64,000 nt of DNA from positions 1,984,001 through 2,048,000 of the forward strand of contig NZ_CP050307.1 of the NCBI RefSeq assembly GCF_014189535.1, in the 5' to 3' direction. Source of the stretch: Rhizobium lusitanum (lineage in GTDB: Bacteria > Pseudomonadota > Alphaproteobacteria > Rhizobiales > Rhizobiaceae). The notes beneath the pieces are model-generated. The model was not told the DNA's origin. It saw only the letters and a list, made by a program, of their open reading frames with translations, and ran no database searches. Shown here piece after piece: positions 45,401 to 53,414 of the stretch (the stretch's first letter is position 1; each line of letters starts with the position of its first letter). The position numbers and the translations under genes are program-made.

Positions 45401-45423
45401 TCGTGCCGACAGAGGTTCCTTTC

Positions 45424-46407
45424 TTGGAAACGTCTTTGTTTTTCGTGGAGTGGCTGGGAAAGCCGCTCTGGATGTGGGCAGGCTTCATCGCTCTGGTCAT
45501 CGCAATTCTATCATTCGACCTTGGGATCTTGCATAAGGAAAACAAGGAAATCGGCGTCGGCGAAAGTCTCAGGCTTTCGGTGCTCTACATTTCGCTCGGC
45601 CTCGCCTTCGGCGGCTGGGTCTGGTGGTACCTCGGCGCTGACTCCGGCCTTGCCTACATGACAGGTTTCGTCGTCGAAAAGACCCTGGCGCTCGACAATG
45701 TCTTCGTCATCGCACTGATCTTCGCCTTCTTTGCCGCCCCGCGCCTCTACCAGCACCGGGTACTCTTCTGGGGTATTCTCGGCGTGATCGTGTTGCGTGC
45801 CATCATGATCGGTGTCGGCGCGACACTGGTGGCCGAATTTTCGTGGCTGCTTTACGTGTTCGCGGCGTTTCTCATCATAACCGGCATCAAGATGCTGGTG
45901 ATGAAGGACGCGGAACCCGACGTTTCCAACAATCCCCTCGTCCGCTTCATGCGAAACCGGTTCAACGTCACCGACACGCATCATGGCGAGCAGTTCTTCG
46001 TGAAGCAGGCCCATCCGACCACCGGCAAGATCGTCTGGTTCATCACCCCGCTCTTCATGGCCCTGGTCATGATCGAAGTGGCCGACGTCATCTTCGCCGT
46101 CGACTCGGTTCCCGCGATCTTCGCGATCACCACGGATCCCTTCATCGTCTACACCTCCAACATCTTCGCCATCCTCGGCTTGCGCGCCCTCTATTTCGCG
46201 CTGGCGGCCATGATTCATCGCTTCAAATATCTGAAGCCGGCCCTGGCCGTCGTGCTGGTCTTCATCGGCTCGAAGATCTTCGTTGCCGACATGCTGGGCC
46301 TGGAAAAGTTTCCGGCCGCCCTCTCGCTCGGGATCACCTTCGCGATCATCGCAAGTGGCGTGGTCTGGAGCCTGCTCAAGACGCGCGGCCAGGCGAACAA
46401 CGCTTAA
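45424..46407 (+). CDS. terC: TerC/Alx-family inner-membrane protein
   Basis: 327 residues from the TTG at 45424, 8 nt after AGAGG; a GTG at 45403 is in frame but lies beside the leader hairpin without a site. About nine membrane helices are present. The two acidic repeats typical of the family are EKTLALDNVFVIALIF and MIEVADVIFAVDSVPAIFAI, whose aspartates are thought to handle manganese or another metal ion. Alx exports Mn2+ and responds to alkaline pH in E. coli; the tellurite link is historical. The gene is followed by a small secreted protein after 75 nt. Confidence 0.92.
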   Translation: METSLFFVEWLGKPLWMWAGFIALVIAILSFDLGILHKENKEIGVGESLRLSVLYISLGLAFGGWVWWYLGADSGLAYMTGFVVEKTLALDNVFVIALIFAFFAAPRLYQHRVLFWGILGVIVLRAIMIGVGATLVAEFSWLLYVFAAFLIITGIKMLVMKDAEPDVSNNPLVRFMRNRFNVTDTHHGEQFFVKQAHPTTGKIVWFITPLFMALVMIEVADVIFAVDSVPAIFAITTDPFIVYTSNIFAILGLRALYFALAAMIHRFKYLKPALAVVLVFIGSKIFVADMLGLEKFPAALSLGITFAIIASGVVWSLLKTRGQANNA

Positions 46408-46482
46408 AGCCTGCGACGCACCTGCTGAAGTGGCAGGTGCGCTGCCCCTCCTCTCCCAACAAACGCCCAACAAGGAACAGAC

Positions 46483-46788
46483 ATGCTCTCCAACATCATC
46501 GCATGGCTCTTTGCCACTTTCGCCATCGCTCCCCTTCAGGCCGAGATCGAGCGATACGCCGCCGCCGCAAATCTGCCGGTTGAGATCGTCCAGCAATCAC
46601 GGACGTGCTTGTCATCGCAGGTACCCCTACTGGTACAACGTGCATCGGAGGATAGTTACTGGACCGTCTCCACCATTGTCGGCGTGGCGACCGGCTGGAG
46701 CGACCCGGCGGACCTGCTCGACAAGAACAATCCGGCTTGCGCTGATATCATTGGCCTCATCAAAACCAAAAGCGCTGATGCCACCTGA
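46483..46788 (+). CDS. Small secreted or periplasmic protein of unknown function
   Basis: 101 residues, ATG 6 nt after AAGGAA. The N-terminus MLSNIIAWLFATFAIAPLQA resembles a signal peptide. The rest, EIERYAAAANLPVEIVQQSR to ADIIGLIKTKSADAT, has two cysteines (CLSSQ and ACADI) that may form a disulfide. I do not recognise the family. Good ribosome site and even codon use argue that it is real; it may be co-transcribed with terC. Confidence 0.6.
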   Translation: MLSNIIAWLFATFAIAPLQAEIERYAAAANLPVEIVQQSRTCLSSQVPLLVQRASEDSYWTVSTIVGVATGWSDPADLLDKNNPACADIIGLIKTKSADAT

Positions 46789-46835
46789 CAAATTACAAAG
46801 CAGATCATTCCTCGGATCCGGAGTGGTGAAATCAC

Positions 46836-47465
46836 ATGACTGAACAGGCAGCCGGTACGGCACGGCAGGAAGAGATGGCATCCGTCCGTCTGAAAGAATT
46901 GGCAAGGCTGGCGCAATTGCAAGGCGGCGTCAGCTTGAGGGACGTGCCATCCAATCTGGGCCGGACCAGTATGGCTTTCACCATTCTTTTTCTGGCACTG
47001 CCTGCCCTCACGCCGATACCCGGACCGTTCGGGATGGTGTTCGGGAGCGCGCTGGCTCTTGTTGCCGTACAAATCGCCATGGGACGTCAGACGCCTTGGC
47101 TTCCGGCGTTCCTCAACCGGCGCAGACTGTCGCCGGCAATGGTGGATCTCATCGTCCGCTACAGCGTTCCGATCATTGCCAGAGTTGAGGCAATCATCCG
47201 CCCAGGGCGCCTGGCCATTTTCACGGGCAGGATGATGCAGTGGCTGCTGGCATTTCCGATCTTCGTGTTGGCGGTTGCTATCGCGCTGCCAATCCCGTTC
47301 GGCAACTTTCTGCCGGTTCTTGCGCTGACGGTGATTTCCATCGCACTGATGGCAAGAGATGGGCTCGTAACTCTGATCGGCCTGATGCTGTGCGCACTCG
47401 CATTCGCCGCCACCGCCGGGTTGGTGCAGGTCGCCATTGCGAGTTTCAACGCGCTTGGCTCCTGA
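46836..47465 (+). CDS. exoD: ExoD-family membrane protein
   Basis: 209 residues. The N-terminal amphipathic part (VRLKELARLAQLQGGVSLRD) is followed by TILFLALPALTPIPGPFGMV, the hallmark of ExoD, and four more helices. In Sinorhizobium meliloti exoD mutants are altered in exopolysaccharide production, alkali sensitivity and nodule invasion; the molecular role is unclear. It follows the small secreted gene by 47 nt and converges with the MscS gene. Confidence 0.88.
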   Translation: MTEQAAGTARQEEMASVRLKELARLAQLQGGVSLRDVPSNLGRTSMAFTILFLALPALTPIPGPFGMVFGSALALVAVQIAMGRQTPWLPAFLNRRRLSPAMVDLIVRYSVPIIARVEAIIRPGRLAIFTGRMMQWLLAFPIFVLAVAIALPIPFGNFLPVLALTVISIALMARDGLVTLIGLMLCALAFAATAGLVQVAIASFNALGS

Positions 47466-47536
47466 GCAAGCGTGCCGTGTCGCCGGGCATGAAGCGATGG
47501 ATGCGCTTGTCTCAACCTTATCCGGTTTCCAAGCCT

Positions 47537-49666
47537 CTATTCCTCTGTCTCCGACGCTGCATTCGCCGCCTTTTGCGCCTCGATGCGATTTTGCGTCAGG
47601 CGCGCAGCTGCGGCTGCGGTCGCGTCAGTGGTGCCACCTGCGACTTGAACGGTCGGCGTTCCGAAATGGATGCCTTTTTCCGCGAAGGTTCTGTTCAACA
47701 TTGAAAGAGCCTTCCGGCGAATAGCGGACTGCTCTCCAGGTCTCGCCGTGAATTTCAGCCGAATTTCGATGCCGTAATCCGCCATCTGTTCGATGCCCTG
47801 CATTTTGAGCGGTTCGAGAATGTTGGGTCCAAGTTCCGGGTCGTCCGCAAGTTCCGCACCGATTTTCTTTATGGTCTTGCGCACGTCCTCCAGGTCGCTG
47901 TCATAGCTGAGTGTCAGAGAAAATTTCTCGATCACCCAATCACGGCTGAGATTTTGTACGGCGCCCAACTCTCCAAAAGGGACAACGGTAATCGGGCCGC
48001 GATGGTGCCGCAGGCGGATGGACCTCAGCGAGAAACCTTCAACAGTGCCCTTATACTTTGCCGACTGGATATACTCACCAATGCGAAAAGCATCGTCAAA
48101 CAGGTAAAATACGCCGGAGATGATATCCTTTACCAGCGTCTGTGCGCCGAAACCGACAGCGATGCCGACAACGCCGGCCCCAGCCAACAATGGGCCGATC
48201 TGAATGCCGACGGCGTCGAGGATCATGAGGAGCCCGACAGCCCCGATCACCACGAAGAGAACGTTGCGCAGAATGGGGAGCAGGGTGTTTAGCCGCTGGC
48301 GTCGCCTGGCGTCTGGCCCGTCCGCATGAGTGCCGTGCACATCACTTCGCGACACAATCGCCATCTGGCTATCGATCAAGGTGCTAACAAGCTTCCAAAT
48401 GACGTCTGTCACAAGCAGCACGATGACGATACGGATTGCAGCGCGGACAAGACGCGTGACCACCGTCTCGCCAGCGGCAAGGTCGCTGAGGTTCACATGC
48501 CAGGAACTGGCCACCAGAAGCGCGGCAACGACGATCAGCCCATTGCGCAGCGTTTGCATGATAACGACCGACCAACCGACAATAGAAGGGTCTGTCGCTA
48601 TAGTGTCGTCGTCAAACCGCGTGATACGGCGAATGATGTCCTGGACCATCGACACGACGAGGGGCAGCATTGTGACGATAATGACGCTCCAGAAACCTGC
48701 ATGAAGGCCTGAAACCCATAACAACCATGCCAGCACTGTACTGAGCGTAAGGCCGACTCCCACCAGGCGGCTCAAATGCGGTCCGTCGGCGCGAAACTGC
48801 CGCAGCCAGATCATGATGATCAATGCAATGGAGACGATACCGAGCCATGCCGCCATGAAGAGGTCGATCACGATGGCTGACGCGCCGATCGTTTGCATAA
48901 CGGCAACGGCCGCCCGTCCCAAAGCCAGCAGTGCGACAATTCCGACAAGCCAATAATACCAAAACCACGCCAATGGCGTGCCGAGGGTTAAAAGGCGCAT
49001 GTGTGGGAGTCTGGCACCCGGCGCGATAACAATCCGGCCGAAAAGAACCGCCAACCTGATCATCACCACCGCCGACAATAAGATAAGCGCGATGTCACGA
49101 AAGATGACGGGCCAGGGAAAGAGAATAAAGGCACCCAGGCTGCCGATCAGATAACCGGTTAGCCCAAGCAACCCCATGGACAGGCGGCAGGCATGGAGTT
49201 TGATCCGCTGCCGGACAGTCTCGGCGGGCGCGGTCAAGATGAAATTCAAGAGGCCGCGGCCTGACCACCAGGCAATGCGCTGAACGATAAAGCCGCCGGC
49301 GACAAAGAGAATGACCGCCAGAAGCAGTCCAACCGGGTCGAGCGCATCGTTGGTCTGAAAGATGCTCATCTCCGCGCGAATTTGCGTGGGAAGCGTTGGG
49401 ACGGCGCTTGCCAGCGTGAGCAGGCGGCTGCGCAGATCTTGCAGGGCGGACCCGACAGTGGAAGGTGCAATAGTCTGCTCTGGCGGCGGCACCGTCGCTG
49501 GCGGCGTTTGCAAGAGCTGAGGCGTTATTTTGCTGACAATCGCGCGGCCTGCATCATCGTTCGGCAGCTCAATGATGACACGAATGGGGGCAGGCGGTGG
49601 GGATGGTTCGGCGGCTAACGCGGGTTGCCCAATCAGAAGACCGATCGCAAGCAGGAGAAACCGCAT
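47537..49666 (-). CDS. Large MscS-family mechanosensitive channel
   Basis: 709 residues from the ATG at 49666, chosen because MRFLLLAIGLLIGQPALA is a signal peptide; ATG at 49708 is the alternative. A periplasmic proline-rich segment is followed by about ten helices and the MscS pore helix and beta domain: AGAGVVGIAVGFGAQTLVKD, IISGVFYLFDDAFRIGEYIQ, then the C-terminal vestibule. Such long relatives (YbiO/YjeP type) open under membrane tension to release solutes. No obvious operon partner; it converges on exoD. Confidence 0.92.
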   Translation of the reverse strand: MRFLLLAIGLLIGQPALAAEPSPPPAPIRVIIELPNDDAGRAIVSKITPQLLQTPPATVPPPEQTIAPSTVGSALQDLRSRLLTLASAVPTLPTQIRAEMSIFQTNDALDPVGLLLAVILFVAGGFIVQRIAWWSGRGLLNFILTAPAETVRQRIKLHACRLSMGLLGLTGYLIGSLGAFILFPWPVIFRDIALILLSAVVMIRLAVLFGRIVIAPGARLPHMRLLTLGTPLAWFWYYWLVGIVALLALGRAAVAVMQTIGASAIVIDLFMAAWLGIVSIALIIMIWLRQFRADGPHLSRLVGVGLTLSTVLAWLLWVSGLHAGFWSVIIVTMLPLVVSMVQDIIRRITRFDDDTIATDPSIVGWSVVIMQTLRNGLIVVAALLVASSWHVNLSDLAAGETVVTRLVRAAIRIVIVLLVTDVIWKLVSTLIDSQMAIVSRSDVHGTHADGPDARRRQRLNTLLPILRNVLFVVIGAVGLLMILDAVGIQIGPLLAGAGVVGIAVGFGAQTLVKDIISGVFYLFDDAFRIGEYIQSAKYKGTVEGFSLRSIRLRHHRGPITVVPFGELGAVQNLSRDWVIEKFSLTLSYDSDLEDVRKTIKKIGAELADDPELGPNILEPLKMQGIEQMADYGIEIRLKFTARPGEQSAIRRKALSMLNRTFAEKGIHFGTPTVQVAGGTTDATAAAAARLTQNRIEAQKAANAASETEE

Positions 49667-50028
49667 TTTCAAAATGCCACTATGGTCGTCAGCAGTGCCT
49701 ATGGTCATAATTGCCCCGGCGACTGATGTCGTCGCTCGTTTTTGAATGGTCGATGGTTTCGCTGCCGCCAGCCGTAGCACATTCGGCCATATCGCGCGTA
49801 ACAGCTAATTGCGGGTCTGGCTGAAATTTGTCCCCCTTGCTGGCGAGTACCGCAGCGTTGGACAGCCGCTCGCCGATAAAGCCCATGATAGCAGTGCATT
49901 GCGGACGATGTAGCCACGGCATACACGCGCCACATTCACAGCCAATATTCCTCGCATTTGAAACGCAAAATCCACGCCTGGAACTTAATCGCAGGCACAG
50001 GTCCCTGGAACGAGGGTTTCGCGATTGC
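49667..50028. other. Intergenic region upstream of the MscS gene
   Basis: 362 bp with short frames only. I see no family motif, repeat or terminator; it presumably carries the promoter for the channel gene. Confidence 0.4.
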
Positions 50029-50425
50029 CTAGTCGGTAACGAGCGCCTCCCTAACCATATGAGTATCGACATATTGGGTCATGCGGGCGATCTTACCATT
50101 TCGAAGTTCGTAGAGGTGGGCGAAGCCTGCCTCCATCGACTTGCCGGTCGCCTTGTAGGTACCGGAATAGATCCCCAAAAGCGGCGACCCTATCGCCGTC
50201 CTCCAGGAACGTGTGGACGTTGGCGCGGTAACCGATCCATTCGGTAGCAAGTCGGCGGAAGACACCTGCCACGATGGCGTCCGGTCCGACATACGTCCCT
50301 GCATAAGGGACGCCTTCGGCTTCCGTCCATTCGGCATCGGGGGCAAGGGCGATGAGCAGGTTGCGCCCATTTTCTTCCGAGGAACCTTCATAGGTCCCCC
50401 GGATCACCTCAAGATTACCCCCCAT
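50029..50425 (-). pseudogene. Frameshifted SnoaL-like (NTF2 fold) protein
   Basis: The upstream part, from ATG 50425, reads MGGNLEVIRGTYEGSSEENG to TFLEDGDRVAAFG; the downstream part continues in another frame as IYSGTYKATGKSMEAGFAHL and YELRNGKIARMTQYVDTHMV. Joined, they give a normal 130-residue SnoaL-like protein. The break is at the run CCCCAAAA (50173-50180), where one base too many is present. The cause may be a real mutation, a phase-variable homopolymer or a sequencing error. It starts 5 nt after the MBL gene and would be co-transcribed. SnoaL-like proteins bind or isomerise small ligands; no specific function can be given. Confidence 0.75.
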
Positions 50426-50430
50426 GAGAG

Positions 50431-51327
50431 TTAGCCCCACTTCATTTCGCCGGTGGCGACCTTGGAACCAATGTCCAGCGCAACGCCCATCCCGAGACCG
50501 GGGAAGCGTGCTTCCATCGCAGCCTTGAGCACGGCAGAGTCCTTGGTTTTGGCCAGTTCTTCCTCGAATGCCTTGAGGTAAGCAATGGTATGCTCGACGC
50601 CCGAAAGGTCGGTCGGCGCTTCCGGAGTCATATGTCCGGCAACAACGATCGCAGGCTTGCGCGCAGCAAGCTTTTCGAGAGTGCCGATCCAGGCGGCCCG
50701 CAGTTCAGCGCTGTTCGTGTCAGCCGTCCAGACGTGCACACCGTTGAAGATCATCACGCCGCCGAACACCGCGTTGAGGGACGGGACGAAGAGATAGCGC
50801 CGGTTGGCGAGCCCTTCCGCCTCGACGATCTCGATGGCCTCGCCATCGACGGTCAAAGAGCTGCCGCTGAAGGCTTCCGGTATGACGACATCGGCGAGCG
50901 TCTGCGGACCGTTTTCCTTGAGCTGCGGTCCCCAGACGGCCAGCTTCTTTTCGACACTGTCCTTAATGGCAGAAACAGCGGCTGGGGCTGCAATCACGCG
51001 CGCATCGGGAAAAGCCGCCTTGATCGGGCCGAGGCTGAAGTAATAGTCCGGATCGCTCTGACTGACATAGATCGTGGTGAGTTTCTTGCCGGTAGCCTTG
51101 ATCGCCTCGGCGACGGCCTTGCCATCGGGGAGTGTGAAGCCGCCGTCTATCAACGCGGCTTCCGTCGCTCCGGAGACCAAGACGGGAGCACGGAAGAAGC
51201 CGTTCTGTCCGGCGGGAAAATGCTTCCAGGTGAGACCACCGGCTGCATGACCAAGGCCGGCGGGCGCAAAGACAGCGGTAACACCGGCTGCGAGCGTGGT
51301 TTTCATGATGGTTCTCCTAGTAAACAT
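50431..51327 (-). CDS. Exported MBL-fold protein with altered metal motif
   Basis: 298 residues from the ATG at 51327, after GGAGA; a second ATG (MKTTLAAG) with AGGAG also exists. The leader MFTRRTIMKTTLAAGVTAVF fits a Tat signal (TRRTIMK). The MBL fold is recognisable (LIDGGFTLPDGKAVAEAI and VVAGHMTPEAP). At the site of HxHxDH it has SQSDPDYYF, so three histidines are replaced by Gln, Asp and Tyr. Metal binding of the usual kind is unlikely, though the later GHM histidine remains. Its partner genes are a frameshifted SnoaL-like protein and a DsbA-like protein. Confidence 0.82.
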   Translation of the reverse strand: MFTRRTIMKTTLAAGVTAVFAPAGLGHAAGGLTWKHFPAGQNGFFRAPVLVSGATEAALIDGGFTLPDGKAVAEAIKATGKKLTTIYVSQSDPDYYFSLGPIKAAFPDARVIAAPAAVSAIKDSVEKKLAVWGPQLKENGPQTLADVVIPEAFSGSSLTVDGEAIEIVEAEGLANRRYLFVPSLNAVFGGVMIFNGVHVWTADTNSAELRAAWIGTLEKLAARKPAIVVAGHMTPEAPTDLSGVEHTIAYLKAFEEELAKTKDSAVLKAAMEARFPGLGMGVALDIGSKVATGEMKWG

Positions 51328-51472
51328 AGATGTCTCCCGGTGGTGGTTTGTGAATAGCGGGTGCGGTATAGGCCCGCACCTTTCCGGTTTGGCAGTTTCA
51401 TCCGATGCGGCAATTGAGTCTTTCGCCGCAATGCCCCGCGCGCCAGGGGCATCCATTGTTCTAGGCGACCGG

Positions 51473-52141
51473 TTAGGGGTTTGGGCCGGCGCTTGGACGA
51501 CCCGACCCGGTAAGCGCGTTAAGAAGCTCTGGGTTGGAGAACAACTCATTCGCCTGAACCAGACGGCGGCTCTGTCGGTCATCAACGATCAGTGCCGGAA
51601 CCCCATCGACACGAAACCCCCGCATGGCGGTACGTCCAGCTTCAACCCGCCTGTGGTTCTCGGTCAGCAATTCCTGGTCCGGAACCCCAAGGCGGCTAGC
51701 AGCGACGCCAAGACCCGCATGGGTCAGAATATCCACAAGTTCGCGGGGGTCGGTCACGTCGCGACCCAATACATAGCGTGCCTCCTGAATGAGCCTCAGC
51801 GCATCGAGTTCGCGGGAAGGTTCCGTCAGAGCAACAGCTGTGAGTGCGAGAGTAGCCGGGCCTGAATCAAGAGAACTACCGAGCTTGCCAAGAACGTTCC
51901 TGCGGTATTGATCCGTGAAGGGTTGCCCCGTGATGCTGGCAATACGCTGGTCATGGGACCACGCATAGGCGGCAAAATGCGCATCCACCTCGCGCGCACC
52001 AGCCCCGGAGAATAACCCCACAGGGGCAAGTCCGATCGCCAGGTCGGGACTGGTCGCGAGCTCACCCAGTATTCGCGAGGCGCCATAGCACCAGCCACAG
52101 AGAGGATCGAAGAGATAGGTGATCTGGGGCTTGTCGTTCAT
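51473..52141 (-). CDS. DsbA-family thioredoxin-fold protein
   Basis: 222 residues from the ATG at 52141, after GAGGAAG. The thioredoxin fold carries CGWC at 15-18 (ITYLFDPLCGWCYGASRIL), a helical insertion, and the cis-proline region FRVDGVPALIVDD near 190. There is no signal peptide, so it acts in the cytoplasm, like FrnE/polyketide-type DsbA proteins. It could handle disulfide or glutathione-dependent isomerisation. It is divergent from a LysR gene that probably controls it. Confidence 0.88.
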   Translation of the reverse strand: MNDKPQITYLFDPLCGWCYGASRILGELATSPDLAIGLAPVGLFSGAGAREVDAHFAAYAWSHDQRIASITGQPFTDQYRRNVLGKLGSSLDSGPATLALTAVALTEPSRELDALRLIQEARYVLGRDVTDPRELVDILTHAGLGVAASRLGVPDQELLTENHRRVEAGRTAMRGFRVDGVPALIVDDRQSRRLVQANELFSNPELLNALTGSGRPSAGPNP

Positions 52142-52197
52142 ATCTTCCTCGCTTTGTGCGGCAATACATACCACATGCGCATATGCCGCAAAAGATC

Positions 52198-52231
52198 GAC
52201 AGAATACGACAGAATGTATGCTATAAGCTTA
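52198..52231. promoter_or_regulatory. Candidate LysR operator between dsbA-like and lysR genes
   Basis: A tandem repeat CGACAGAATA-CGACAGAATG (52198-52217) is followed by the palindrome TAAGCTTA (52224-52231). The 112-bp gap separates divergent starts at 52141 and 52254. LysR regulators usually bind T-N11-A sites in such gaps. Confidence 0.42.
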
Positions 52232-52253
52232 CAATTAAGTGGGATCTGCTACC

Positions 52254-53150
52254 ATGCCCGAAGCCATAAATCTGAACCGCCTCGCCTATTTTACTGCGGT
52301 TGTCGACACGGGGTCATTCACGCGGGCAGCCAAATATCTTGGTATTACCAAGGCCGTCGTAAGCAATCAGGTTGCGAAGCTGGAACAGGATATTGGCACC
52401 ACCTTGCTGGTGCGGACCACGAGGCGCCTCCAACCGACCGAGGCGGGAGGAATCTTTCATGCGCGTTGCGTGTCGATCCTACGCGACGCCGAAGATGCTT
52501 TCGACGAACTGGCTGAGGCAAGGGTAGAACCAAAAGGGGTTTTGAGGATCACCGCACCCTATGATTATGGGACTTCGGTCATCGTGCCGCTGATAACCAA
52601 GTTCACTCTTCGATACCCCGCCTGCAAAGTTGAGCTGAGCCTGACCGATGAAACACTTGATCTGGTGGCGGCAAATATGGATATCGCGATCCGTGTCGGC
52701 TGGCTGGCGGACTCAAGCCTGCAAGCTCGGCGCATCGGTTCCTTTCGACAATTGCTCGTCGGCACGCCCGACCTTTCCGAACGGATAGCCGATATCAGCG
52801 TCCCGGAAGATTTGATTGCACTACCCTTTATCGCCAACACGGCGCTCCAGGAGCCGTTGCAGTGGTCCTTTTCGCGTGGAGACACCGACGCATACCTTGT
52901 ACGTTTCTCAGCAGCCATCTCCATCAACACAACACCGGCCATTCTCGGAGCCGTCCGGGCTGGCGGTGGCCTTTCGATCGTGCCGGATTTCCTGGCGGAA
53001 AAATATCTGCAAAACGGACGACTTCTTCATGTCTTGCCGGAGTGGCACCTACCCTCGGGCGGGGTGTATACCGTTTATCCAGCAGCGCGTTTTCGTTCTC
53101 CGAAGGTCACGGCCTTTGTCGATATGCTGACAGAGTCGTTGCGACAATAA
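52254..53150 (+). CDS. LysR-family transcriptional regulator
   Basis: 298 residues from the ATG at 52254. Winged helix-turn-helix: LNRLAYFTAVVDTGSFTRAA, KYLGITKAVVSNQVAKLEQD, RTTRRLQPTEAG. The C-terminal ligand domain starts near 90 (GVLRITAPYDYGTSVIVPLI) and includes GGGLSIVPDFLAEKYL. It is divergent from the DsbA-like gene, the usual LysR arrangement, and probably controls the 52141-50029 run. The ligand is unknown. Confidence 0.92.
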   Translation: MPEAINLNRLAYFTAVVDTGSFTRAAKYLGITKAVVSNQVAKLEQDIGTTLLVRTTRRLQPTEAGGIFHARCVSILRDAEDAFDELAEARVEPKGVLRITAPYDYGTSVIVPLITKFTLRYPACKVELSLTDETLDLVAANMDIAIRVGWLADSSLQARRIGSFRQLLVGTPDLSERIADISVPEDLIALPFIANTALQEPLQWSFSRGDTDAYLVRFSAAISINTTPAILGAVRAGGGLSIVPDFLAEKYLQNGRLLHVLPEWHLPSGGVYTVYPAARFRSPKVTAFVDMLTESLRQ

Positions 53151-53178
53151 TTTCAAGATCGACACATTTTAACAACGG

Positions 53179-53219
53179 ACCTGAGCGCAGCCCAGTTGGC
53201 GAGTTGTTTTCGCTCAGGT
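53179..53219. other. Hairpin in the convergent lysR/acyltransferase gap
   Basis: ACCTGAGCG (53179-53187) pairs perfectly with CGCTCAGGT (53211-53219), with a 23-nt loop. It follows the lysR stop by 29 nt. No T tract follows on either strand, so the terminator role is doubtful. The remaining sequence of 53151-53414 shows no gene. Confidence 0.35.
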
Positions 53220-53414
53220 GTCTATCGCCTGCCATTTCGGTCAATACCAGCAGCTGTTGGAGAATCAGTTTATCGTCGTCAGGGGGCCCTGGCTGATGGT
53301 TGCGATATGTGCTCCAGCCACGCGTCTGGGCCCTTGCGGCGGAACTGACTTCCAAGCAGACCGGATCGAGATAAATCGGCAACCCCTTGATACCAAGCGC
53401 CGACACTAAGGATT

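Noticed and set aside
45200..45423. yybP-ykoY (manganese) riboswitch before terC
   Set aside because: Expected for alx-type genes, but the conserved loop sequences are not visible; only a simple hairpin is present.
45511..46596. Minus-strand frame of 361 codons
   Set aside because: Antisense to the terC-family gene; Asp/Glu/His-rich as expected from the complement of a membrane gene.
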